Assembly: GCF_003573695.1 (NCBI RefSeq) | Contig: NC_039363.1 | Location: 161,650,747 to 161,714,746, forward strand | DNA length: 64,000 nucleotides | Source: Papaver somniferum | Lineage: Eukaryota > Streptophyta > Magnoliopsida > Ranunculales > Papaveraceae | Direction: 5' to 3' | Position numbers and translations under genes: made by a program | Shown: in pieces, positions 11,375-22,089 of the stretch | Layout of the letters: each line of letters starts with the position of its first letter | Position numbering within the stretch: the first letter of the stretch is position 1 | Notes under the pieces: model-generated | Told to the model about the DNA's origin: nothing | What the model saw: the letters and a program-made list of their open reading frames with translations, nothing else | Database searches by the model: none

Positions 11375-14300
11375 ATGGATGGATATGAAGAAGAAGGTGA
11401 GAATCATGGCGAAGACGATTTGGGGTATATGTTGAATGATCCAAACTTTTGTGGAGAGCAAAACCTAGACGACCCTTTCATGGAAGAAAATGGAGAATCG
11501 CCTGATATTGAAGCTAACGATGCATGTAAAACACAGGCATTGTGTTAAGAAACTCAAATACTCGATTTGCATGCGTTTGTGTGCTTTTGTAAACAAGAAA
11601 AACCGATTATTGCATGCATTGAATGCCATGAACTACCCAGATTCGGTAGATAATTTCTCGAATAAACTTACGAATATAACATACTGAGTGCCAAATATGT
11701 ATATTCGGTAGTTCCAAGATAGTAGTTTACTGCCGAATATGAGAAAAAACCCCAAACTGGTTTTCCAAAAAAATCTACATTCGGTAGTTATGTAGAGTTA
11801 TTCACCTCCGAATGGCCCCAAAAACGAATTCCTCAAAAAATTTCAAAACTCAGTATTCTTATCCTTTACAATCGGTAATAGTTTAACATTATTTGACTGC
11901 CGAATATAACGGTGGCCTCAAAATAAAATTTCTGAAAACTTGAAAATCGGATGTTTATCGATTAAAGTTATCTCCCGGTTATTTATATTCGGCTGTTTTA
12001 CTATATATTTTAGATTCCGATTATATCATTTTTTGCACTCAGTAAACTGTGTACATTCATTTGCATAAATCGGGTGTTTTGGGTAACCGATAGGATTCTG
12101 AATATAGTATATTCGGCGGTTTGACTTATTTAATAACCTCCGATTATTGTATAATAATTTGTTGCTTTCATATGCAGGCCGTTGAAGAGTTTGTTGATGA
12201 TTTCTATTTGAGGCCCGACACTTCCCTATACTATGCAAACGATTTGGTATACTCATTACTACTTTTCTTTTTTTCAAAATTTATATGTTAAATGGTTATG
12301 CTTATTAGATTTGTTTTGTTTTATGCACGTTTAGACATTTGGAAGTAAGAAGGAGGCAAAGGAATGACTTATGAACAAGGCAAAAGATAACATGTGCGTG
12401 GTAGTTCAAAATAATCATGTTAGTGACACTCGATTTGAAATGATTTGTGAGCGAGGTGGGACGCGAAAGAGTCACGAGGGAAAGAATAGTAAGTACGTAC
12501 GGAAGACGAATAGGAAATACCGAAGCAATACCAAGAAGATAGGATGCCCATTTAAGATTGTCTTCTATAAGCCCGATGGTATTAAAGGTAAAGAGTATAA
12601 AATGTATAAAGTTGATAACGGTTGTCACAACCATGATGATCCGTTGGATTTAATTGGACATGTAATGGTTGCCAAGTTAAAACCACATCAAATGCAGACG
12701 GTGAGGTCTATGCGGATCCAAAAAGCGAGTGCGATCTTAAGTAAAATAAAGGCGGACGACCCCGACAACTTGTCTTCTTTGTCTACAATTAAGTCGGCCC
12801 TAGCTACGATCAAAAGGACTGAATGGGATGGTAGAACGGTCATGCAACAATCGGAGTGGTTAGCGGAGTTACACGGCTACACCTTGAGAAGGGAAGAAAA
12901 GGATGGTATAGTGGTTCGTATTTTCTTGGCACATCCCGAAATGATCCAATTGGCTCAATGCTTTCATCAAATTTTGTTGATAGATGCTACTTATAAGACA
13001 AACAAGTATAACATGCCGTTGTTGAACATTGCTTGCCATACTTCGGACAAAAACACGTTTACGATTGCATGGGGTTTAATGGATCATGAGAACAATGTGA
13101 GTTTCATTTGGATGTTGGAGACGTTGAGGTCCATTTATAACGGTGATAATTTTCCAAGGGTTATTGTAACGGATAACGATCAAGCCTTAATGCATGCAAT
13201 AGCGGTAGTGTTTCCGGAAGCCCAAAACTTGCAATGTACGTGGCACATTCAATGCAATCTCAAAACCAATTGCCATCATCATTTCCAAGCTAAAAGACCA
13301 AGGAAGGGTACCAAGAGGTCAAAGGAAGAGATGAGCGCATTAGTAAATTAACCGTGGAAGAACGTAAGGAAGAGGATAGGTTATTTGAAGAAAAGTGGAA
13401 GGAGGATGGAATTATTTGGAAAATGTTCATGAAAGCATGGGACAAAATCGTTTGGTCGATGACCGAGGAAATTTACGAATGTAACTTGAAGAAATTTGAG
13501 GATGAATACGGCACGGACTACCCAAAACCGGTTGAGTATTGTAAAAAACAATGGTTAACGATTAAGGAGAGGTTTGTGTTTGCATGGACATATGAATATC
13601 GTAACTTCAAGAACGAGGCGACAAGCATTGCGGAGGGGTCTCATGGTCGACTAAAGAAAAACTAATTGGTAGTCAAAATGGAGTTGTGTCGATCCAAGAA
13701 GCAATCCATGAATTCACCAATCGTGATCTCGTAAAGATTAGGAAATGTATGCAATTTAGTGTACACCAATTCCCGATGGAACATATTAAGGAAAAATTGC
13801 TTCTAAGGGGAGTTGTTCATAAAGTTTCAAGATGGGCAATAAATCGCATGATGAAACAATTGAAGTTATATAAAACTTATGATGACGAGAATACGGTTTG
13901 TGTTTGCAAGGATATGATAGGTATTGGACTCCCGTGTCGTCATAAGTTGGGTAGGTATGTTGAAGTGATTGACATCAATGATATTCATCCATTTTGGAAG
14001 CAATTAAATTTCACTCCGAACACCCCGGTAGTTGATGGTCCGTCTTTCTTGGAGTCGGAATTGTGTGCACGAATAGCCGAGCGTTACGCTACATCAAACG
14101 GCACCAAAAAGCAAATATTGATGCATAATTTGGAGGAAGCCCTTCACCCTTGTTTAAGGGAGGTTGATGAACCTATTAAGCAAAAGAACACCGGTAGGCC
14201 GAACACCGAAGTGTCGAGGACCATCCAAAGAAAAGAGTTGAAGGAGTATTTGTCTAATAAAAGAATATTGTCTAGGCACGAGCGTTCGGAAGCCGAATTT

Positions 14301-15242
14301 GAAGATGAGCCGGAACCTAAGAAAAGAGGTCGTCCAAGAAATGATCAAAGTGGACCAACCACCCGACAAGTAAGGCCAAAGATCTCTACAGAGCCTTCTC
14401 AAGTAAGTCAACCCAATGTTGTCGAAGAAGTTGTTGAGCAAATGAACGCCTCGCAACAAACCCAACCAATGGAAATTCTTACTATAAAAGAGGACAAAGG
14501 TACTCTTCGTTGCCCTAGAGATCTTAATGGAAGACCAAATCGATCCACATATACAATATACAAAGAGTATTTGGAACAACTCCCTCCACTTATCATTCCA
14601 TTTGTTTTGTCGACCGACGAGGTTGATGGGGATGGAAATTGTGGGTTTCACGTTGCTACGGAACAAATGGGTTACTTTAGAGAGGCGGATATCGAAGATG
14701 TCACCCAATGCCAATATTTAAGAAATAAGATGGCGGTACAACTAGTGAAGGACAAGGGTTTTTATATGGAGATGATGAGGCGAGGAGATAGATACGACAA
14801 AGAACAAGAGTTCAAAGACTTAGTTGCGCGTGTGAAGTGCCGAAAGGGATTGAAGACAATCGGATCCAAGTATTGGATGACAATGCCTAAATTTGGATAT
14901 CTCCTAGCGGACGTTTTGAATTGCGTGGTACATTTCTTTGTTCCTCCTATGTATGGACTTAGCATGACGTTTGCACCCACAAGAACGGCTTGCGACGAGT
15001 CGGTTAAAGATAGAAGAATCGTAATGGCATTTGTGAATGAAATGCATTTTATCGGTTTAAGAGTAAAGAAAGATTGTCCGTTACCTCCGTTGAGTAAGTG
15101 GCACGATTACTTCCCGATGAACCATTGCAAGGATTGGGTGAAACAATATGAGTCCAACATGGTTGATTGGGATCGCGTTATGGACAACAACTTTCCCGCT
15201 GAGTTACTCGAATTGATCCCCTCGGATGATGACGATGTTTGA
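11375..15242 (+). pseudogene. MULE (FAR1-like) transposase fused to OTU cysteine-protease domain, frameshifted
   Basis: The probable start is the acidic MDGYEEEG at 11375. Exon 2 is 12178-12246 and exon 3 starts at 12335, both bounded by AG/GT. The exon 1-2 junction phase does not fit cleanly. Exon 3 holds a FAR1/WRKY-GCM1-type zinc finger (C..C..CHNHD near 12430-12645) and the MULE transposase core: first Asp in LIDATYKTN (about 12979), second in VTDNDQA (about 13168), Glu in AEGSHGRLKK (about 13630). A SWIM finger (CVCKDMIGIGLPCRH) lies near 13900, an AT-hook-like KKRGRPRN near 14320, and an OTU domain with DGDGNCGF near 14630 and NEMHF near 15040. Lesions are a Trp-to-stop at 12365 and frameshifts near 13320 and 13655. 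It would cut and join the terminal repeats. The OTU domain might remove ubiquitin; its role here is unknown. Confidence 0.85.
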
Positions 15243-15629
15243 TCGTTTTTTTTCGAACATGTAATTTGTACAAGTTTTTTGGAAACTTTTTTGTGAAGAT
15301 ATGATTTAATCGGTCGCAAAAAATACAATGTTGTCTCCCGAATGTAGGAATCAGGCTCTTTGATACACGTTTTGATTCCGAATATTATAATCGGTTGGTA
15401 ATGATACACGTTTTGATTCTGAATATTATAATCGGTAGAACTCTTAAATATCTATCTACTGATTTGGTGGGTATTTCGAGGCACGACTATAATTTTTTTT
15501 GAAACTATGTAATCGGAACAACAGTATTATAACACTTCAATCCGATTAATCATATTCGGGAATTCCATATTTTATCAAACCGCCGATTAATATTAAAAAT
15601 TTGAATTTACAGCACTCAAACATCACATG
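15243..15629. other. motif-rich spacer of the Mutator-like element
   Basis: Between the transposase and the tandem array the AWTCGG motif recurs in both orientations (for example near 15310, 15340, 15390, 15430, 15510, 15555). No gene is seen. Confidence 0.6.
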
Positions 15630-15863
15630 TTATTCTTTTTTCCCAGTCTGAGATGCAACAGTCAACGCGGCTTCGAAATGTAGAAACGACTCTCCTCTCC
15701 ACTTGGAATAATTATCTTGTGCCGCAAACCTGTCGTCTTTGTGCCTATCAAGAATGCGGTTGTACTCGGTGCACAATTTTATAACATGGTGCACCCTTGA
15801 AGAAACATGGGATGGTTCATAATTGTGGCGTGGCTTCTTGTACTTACCAACAAAAGGACCCAA
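15630..15863 (-). CDS. small hypothetical ORF or terminal exon inside the Mutator-like element
   Basis: A 77-codon frame (EYNRILDRHKDDRFAAQDNY) with amino-acid use unlike the surrounding AT-rich DNA. It lies on the strand of the PMD-like gene but is cut off from it by that gene's stop and the tandem array. It could be a last exon of a third gene that the array has disrupted. I do not recognise the family. Confidence 0.35.
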   Translation of the reverse strand: MGPFVGKYKKPRHNYEPSHVSSRVHHVIKLCTEYNRILDRHKDDRFAAQDNYSKWRGESFLHFEAALTVASQTGKKE

Positions 15864-15868
15864 TGAAA

Positions 15869-17633
15869 GTCCCGAATGTACGATGGCCCAAAATCAGAAT
15901 TTGGGAAAACTGATACTTTTCAAATTTTGAACTTGCAATAATCGGAAGTAAACTTAGTTACCCAAACTTCCGAATATGGGTTGTCTAACCTTCTATATTG
16001 TCCCTTGGAACCACCTAGAGCCATGGCATGGTTTGTTTTGAACTTGCAATATTCGGAGGATAATTTTTTTTCTAAAGTCCCGAATGTACGATGGCCCAAA
16101 AATCAGAATTTGGGAAAAACTGATACTTTTCAAATTTTGAACTTGCAATAATCGGAAGTAAACTTAGTTACCCAAACTTCCGAATATGGGTTGTCTAACC
16201 TTCTATATTGGCCCTTGGAACCACCTAGAGCCATGGCATGATTTGTTTTGAACTTATAATATTCGGAGGATAATTTTTTTTTGTAAAAGTCCCGAATGTA
16301 CGATGGCCCAAAAATCAGAATTTGGGAAAAACTGATACTTTTCAAATTTTGAACTTGCAATAATCGGAAGTAAACTTAGTTACCCAAACTTCCGAATATG
16401 GGTTGTCTAACCTTCTATATTGTCCCTTGGAACCACCTAGAGCCATGGAATGGTTTGTTTTGAACTTGTAATATTCGGAGGATAATTTTTTTTTGTAAAG
16501 TCCCGAATGTACCATGGCCCAAAAATCAGAATTTGGGAAAAACTAATACTTTTCAAATTTTGAACTTGCAATAATCGGAAGTAAACTTAGTTACCCAAAC
16601 TTCCGAATATGGGTTGTCTAACCTTCTATATTGGCCCTTGGAACCACCTAGAGCCATGGCATGGTTTGTTTTGAACTTGTAATATTCAGAGGATAATGTT
16701 TTTTTGTAAAGTCCCGAATGTACGATGGCCCAAAAATCAGAATTTGGGAAAAACTGATACTTTTCAAATTTTGAACTTGAAATAATCGGAAGTTAACTTA
16801 GTTACCCAAACTTCCGAATATGGGTTGTCTAACCTTCTATATTGGCCCTTGGAACCACCTAGAGCCATGGCATGATTTGTTTTGAACTTGTAATATTCGG
16901 AGGATAATTTTTTTTTTGTAAAGTCCCGAATGTACGATGGTCCAAAAATCAGAATTTGGGAAAAACTGATACTTTTCAAATTTTGAACTTGAAATAATCG
17001 GAAGTTAACTTAGTTACCCAAACTTCCGAATATGGGTTGTCTAACATTCTATATTGGCCCTTGGAACCACCTAGAGCCATGGCATGGTTTGTTTTGAACT
17101 TGTAATATTCGGAGGATAATTTTTTTTTGTAAAGTCCTGAATATACGATGGCCCAAAAATCAGAATTTGGGAAAACTGATACTTTTCAAATTTTGAACTT
17201 GCAATAATCGGAAGTAAACTTAGTTACCCAAACTTCCGAATATGGGTTGTCTAACCTTCTATATTGGCCCTTGGAACCACCTAGAGCCATGGCATGGTTT
17301 GTTTTGAACTTGTAATATTCGTAGGATAAATTGTTTTTGTAAAGTCCCGAATGTACGATGGCCCAAAAATCAGAATTTGGGAAAAAATGATACTTTTCAA
17401 ATTTTGAACTTGCAATAATCGGAAGTAAACTTAGTTACCCAAACTTCCGAATATGGGTTGTCTAACCTGCATAGTTTGTTTTGAACTTGTAATATTCTGA
17501 GGATAATTTTTTTTGTAAAATCCCGAATGTACGATGGCCCAAAAATCAGAATTTGGGAAAAACTGATACTTTTCAAATTTTGAACTTGCAATAATCGGAA
17601 GTAAACTTAGTTACCCAAACTTCCGAATGTACA
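15869..17633. repeat. tandem array, unit about 211 bp, nine partial or full copies
   Basis: Units start at GTCCCGAATGTA or variants near 15869, 16077, 16289, 16500, 16711, 16923, 17134, 17344 and 17520. The eighth unit lacks about 35 bp. Each full unit holds four copies of the element motif: CCGAATGT, ATCGGAAG, CTTCCGAAT and ATTCGGAGG. The 60- to 76-codon minus-strand frames in it repeat with the unit and are not genes. The array lies between the two convergent genes of the element. Confidence 0.93.
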
Positions 17634-17650
17634 ACACAAATCATTGTCAT

Positions 17651-20221
17651 TTATCTGCTCTTCTTTAATTTACGACCGTGACTACCTCCCAGTCCTGCAC
17701 GACCACGGGTTTGAGCACCTTCAGTTGGAGCACCTTCAGCGCTCGATGAAGCTCGAGTTCTTTTACCCGTCTTTGATACTGCCACCTTGGGCGGATGCCT
17801 CTTCATGACTTTCTCCCCAAACTGGGCAGCATAATCTTCGTTATCCATATTATCAACTAGGTCTCTAGCCTCTTTGATCTTCTCAGCTGGCATGGGATCT
17901 CCGCTCTTCAGGCATGCAGTTAACATTTTGGAAACACGCTTGAACCTATTCACCTGTTTTATACGTAATGACATAACATCAAACGGTAATTACCTAAGAT
18001 TTATAGGAATAATGTGAAATAAACAAAAATATAAGAACACGCACCAATCTATCATAACCAGCTGGTTTGTCTTTGATGATACAATTATAACTTGAACCCG
18101 CCGCAGTAGTGTTGGATTTGATTTCACGGATAACCAAAGGATGTGATATGTTGTTATACCAACTCATATAGTCTGGAGAATTTTCATCACCTCGTGTGGT
18201 TCGTCTACCAGTGTCGATAATGTAGTCATTCCTCTTATCCCAGTTATCATGAACAGTAGGTGGGCCTGTGTGAACAATCGTGAGATTATCACCACTAGAA
18301 GAGCACAACTCCAACTCCAATTTGTAGTAATCCCCCATTTTCTCCACAGGTTGATGTTGTATATACCCGTGTTGTCGCATCACCCTAGAGGGGTTATACA
18401 TCACATATCCTGTGGGGTGCCACAATGGTCCAAAATAAAGGGACAAGTCCGACCGAACATTTATATGCCCACTGGCTCGATCTTCCTTGTATGGATCAAA
18501 GCATATGTCCGAGGCCTTCAATTGGTCCAAAATATCCCTCATGCGAATCAACTGCTGCTCTTTTGTCCTAGAACGGTTGCCTTCAAATATATACTTTGTT
18601 CCTCTAGGAGTACCTTTGAGTAGGTTTGAGTAGACGGGCCGCATCTTGATGATCCTATTAATGTACATAAAAAAAATCCTTAATACAAATATTACGATAT
18701 AACACATAGACAATACATTAATAAAAAATAGTAATTTTATTACCTCGGTTTCGTATATTTCTCTGGCCCATGAGTCTTTGTATCCAAATAGCAATTTTCC
18801 TTCATCCGCCGGTAGCCCAAGGATTGTGCCTGCTGGAATACCCTTCTTCTTCAAGTGCTGAGGGACAAGATGTGATGCTTTCTTAGCAATATCCTTCTTT
18901 ACACCATCTTTTCCTTTTTTGGCTTTTTGGGTACCACTTGGTTGTCATTCTTCTTCTACTCTTGGCACTGGATCAACTGGTTCAATTTCATGGTGGGGTG
19001 TAACTTGTGGAGAAGTTGGTTCTGCACTTTGTTGAGCGGCTTGTTCAACACTTGGTTGCACCCCTTGTTCACTGCCTTGTTGTTCTACACTTTGTTCAGC
19101 ACTTGGTTGCACTCCTTATTGACTGCTTTGTTCTTTTAAGCTTTGTTGAGCACTTGAATTATCTTTGGCACTCCTTTCCCTCCTAGCACTAGCTGTCACT
19201 TTCTTCCTCCTTTCTCGACTTTGTCTAAACAACAAAGAAAGGAACAATATTTACAAACTATACAATCGGAAGACAAAGTATGGAAATATAACCCGAATGT
19301 ACACATTCGGACGTAAAAAAACACATACTGTTCCCGAATACAAAACAATCGAAAGCTAACTAAACATATTTACAACCGAATATGCATCAATTGGAGTTCA
19401 GAAGCTCTAAATTTTTCATCCTACACAATCGGAAGAAAAAGTACAAAACTATAACCCGAATAAACAAATTCGGAAGTAAGAAGACACATATTTTTCCCGA
19501 ATGAAAAACAATCGGAATATAACTAAACATGTTTACAACCGAATATTCATCAACTGGAGTTCAAAAACTCTAAAGTTTTATCCTACACAATCGGAGGTAT
19601 AAAACATTATATTGTCTTCCGAATAAATACTGGCCCCAAAATGGGATTTTTCCTATATCAGAAATTTTGATATTTTTTCAATATATATATATATATATAT
19701 ATATATTCGGTAGTGAGTGTACTTCCGAATACTGTGTGTCTACTTAAATATATTCGGGAGCCAAAAAATTCATTAAACTACCGATTATTACCAGTTTGTA
19801 TCCAGGAAGATATGGCCAACAATATTCGGCCGATAACCATCAAATATTTCTCCCGAATATTGTCGATGTTCTTGAGAAATGAAGAACACAACTACATTCG
19901 GAAGTAAATAAGCATGAATATCGCCCGAATCTGGATAAATAACCGAAAACCCTAGAAATTTTTTTTCTCGATTCGTCGAATTAAAGCGAATTAAACCCCA
20001 AAAATGATAGATTCTTACCTAATTGGGGCCATTTGAAGTTGACGAAGTGTTTGACTATCGGAATCGCAACCACCGACTACATCGACGGGTACTTCTTCTT
20101 CGCGTTCTTCTTCATTTGCAGCAACAATTTCTTTATTTCTTGCTAAAATCCCAATATTTGGATCGATACCCCGAGCAACGTTTTTGGTTCTAGGTATGTG
20201 GGTTTCATTTCCCTTATCCAT
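17651..20221 (-). pseudogene. plant-mobile-domain-like gene of the Mutator-like element (four exons, two stops)
   Basis: My model has exon 1 20221-20019 (MDKGNETHIPRTKN), exon 2 19224-18743, exon 3 18654-18045 and exon 4 17953-17651. Junctions 1-2 and 3-4 join in frame across GT-AG sites; junction 2-3 leaves one spare base. Exon 2 encodes a basic stretch, a Gln/Ser/Glu repeat (VQPSAEQ, EQGVQPSVEQ) and a helix-rich segment. Exon 3 resembles the C-terminal half of the plant mobile domain: DICFDPY, then a Y/W-rich strand, NPSRVMRQHGYIQHQP, and PDYMSWYNN. Exon 4 ends in a basic Arg/Gly/Lys tail. Stops interrupt exon 2 (TAA near 19118, TGA near 18943). PMD proteins are linked to transposons and, in Arabidopsis MAIN/MAIL1, to gene silencing control. 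A role in countering silencing of the element is an inference. Confidence 0.62.
19681..19707. repeat. (TA)n microsatellite
   Basis: About 13 TA units within an intron of the PMD-like gene, followed directly by ATTCGGTAGTG. Confidence 0.9.
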
Positions 20222-20469
20222 TGTTTTATAAACGAATTGACGATATTTTGATTTTACGATTCGCGGCGATCTTTCGGTTGAACACAAGAACGAGGGAAAG
20301 TTTTTTTTTCTTTCACAATCGGAAGATAATATGAAACTGGAAGAAGAAGAGTTGAAATGAGTAGAATTTTTTTTGATTTGGTTTTTATACAGTTTTACCA
20401 GAAGGGCATTTATGTAACTTCAATATCATATAGGGTACCCCTTAACTAGAGTCTTTAGCTGGGTATAAA

Positions 20470-20514
20470 TTGATGGCCCCTAAATCCTTTCGGGTGGCCC
20501 CTAAAAACACGAGG
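20470..20514 (-). repeat. right terminal inverted repeat of the Mutator-like element
   Basis: Inverted match to 11049-11093, followed by TTTGTTAT at 20515-20522. Confidence 0.88.
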
Positions 20515-20522
20515 TTTGTTAT
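20515..20522 (+). repeat. target-site duplication, right copy (TTTGTTAT)
   Basis: Identical to 11041-11048. Confidence 0.88.
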
Positions 20523-21339
20523 GTTGAATGATATTAAGCTTTATTTTTGAGCAAGCGTCGTGCGAAAATTGTTGGTGTTATAAACAACCACTGTGTGAAG
20601 TTTCTCTAATTACAACTCAGAAAATTAATAAGGCAACTGATGGAATCAACATACCAATAAATGTCATAGAAAGGCCACTCTATTGGAAATGAGGAGATCT
20701 TCTCGGATCATAGATGCAATAATCTCATAAAGTAAATCAAGGGGATCAAGAATCATTTGGTGTTACAAGCAAAATCTCTTTGGAAGACTATGAAATTACT
20801 ATTTTATGTCTTACCAAAACTATCAAGTCTTTAATTTTACTTATGTAACTAAAAAGGAAAACCACACATCATTTGTGTCTGTCCATAAAACTAATACAAA
20901 TACAACCTGCTCTTACTCTTCTTATTCACACCTAATAGAACCTATGATGTTTTGACCATTGAAAAAATTCATGTCTTCCGGTATTATCCAAGTCTTGTAA
21001 AAAATCACGATTAGTAGATTTTTTTGCTTATCCAAAAGAGGTAAGTAACTTATAAGTTCTATCTATCAAGGAAATAAATTCATATAATAATCAAATGAAT
21101 AGTAATTGAAGCTCCAAACTGCCCACCGGCGAACATATTCGCCATAAATAATAAAATAATGTTTGAAGGACCATGATTTAAATTATGAGTTGAATATGAA
21201 GCAACAAAATCTATGGTTGCTAAAGAGATTCATCTTCGCCAATTTTTTTCGTACGTTTTGAAGGTCTGGCGTATTAATATCCCATCATTCATTATAAGTT
21301 CGACCGTGGATATAACCAAAAGTGGTAATTGAATTATTG
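20523..21339. other. intergenic, no gene recognised
   Basis: AT-rich DNA without a family-like frame or clear repeat. Confidence 0.5.
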
Positions 21340-22089
21340 TCCCTATTTTTGATGGTCTATACAAATATCCTTATCACATAATAATTATGTCTCTCTTTAT
21401 CTATAAGCCCATCAATAATTTAGGGACTTCCAAATATACCCCATTTCTGCTTATTCTTATCTTCTTTATTTCTCATCCGGAGAAAAACGATCGAGCTCAC
21501 CACCATCTTCATCTCCGTCGCCACCACCATATTCATCGTTGCCATCACCACCACCATCTTGATCGCCTCCACTACAACTAGCACCACCACCTCTGTTACC
21601 TCCGCCACCACTATCAACAAATTTATTAAGGTCAATATGTTCTGCTGCTGTTAAATTTAAACTGAGAAATTGAAAAACGAAAGGTGAAATAAGGGTTCCT
21701 GAGATGAAATTAAGATTGGGATCGAGTTAGATTATCAAAGAATCATCATCATCTCGAGTTCCTCCACCAAAACCAGCACCATCACCTCCGTTACCTCCGC
21801 AACCGCTGTCAACAGATCTATTAAGGTTAATATGTTATGTTGTTGTGAAATCTAAACTGAGAGATTGAAGAAAGAAATGTGAAATTAGGGTTCCTAAGAT
21901 GAAATTAAGATTGAGATCGAGTTAGATCAACAAAGAAGATGAAGTTTCTGTTTGATTTGGGTCACAGTTGGTGATGGGAACTATTGGTGCTATTTTAATG
22001 GAGGTTTGAATCTGTGTTTGAGATCGAGTTCAATATGTTGATGGTGTTCCAGGTATAGCTGTTGTCCTTTTAGTAACCTACTTACTTCA

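Larger units (their letters stand above)
11049..20514 (+). mobile_element. complete Mutator-like element with transposase-OTU gene, PMD-like gene and AWTCGG motif arrays
   Basis: The element is 9466 bp. Its 45-bp terminal inverted repeats (11049-11093 and 20470-20514) agree at 39 of 45 positions by hand alignment and begin CCTCG. A perfect 8-bp target duplication TTTGTTAT flanks it. Inside are a FAR1/MULE-type transposase with a C-terminal OTU domain on the plus strand (11375-15242), a small minus-strand frame (15630-15863), a 211-bp tandem array (15869-17633) and a spliced minus-strand gene with a plant-mobile-domain-like region (20221-17651). The motif A(A/T)TCGG and its complement saturate the noncoding parts. 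The transposase carries two frameshifts and one stop, so this copy is probably not self-sufficient. Confidence 0.88.

Noticed and set aside
14154..14714. 186-codon minus-strand frame opposite the transposase C-terminal part
   Set aside because: It is the complement of a conserved coding region and has no family features of its own.
16130..17591. Several minus-strand frames with near-identical peptides (KSISFSQILIFGPSYIRDF)
   Set aside because: They repeat with the 211-bp tandem unit and are a by-product of it, not protein genes.
15869..17633. Possible CRISPR-like array
   Set aside because: Repeat and spacer are not distinct: the whole 211-bp unit is repeated head to tail in a plant transposon.
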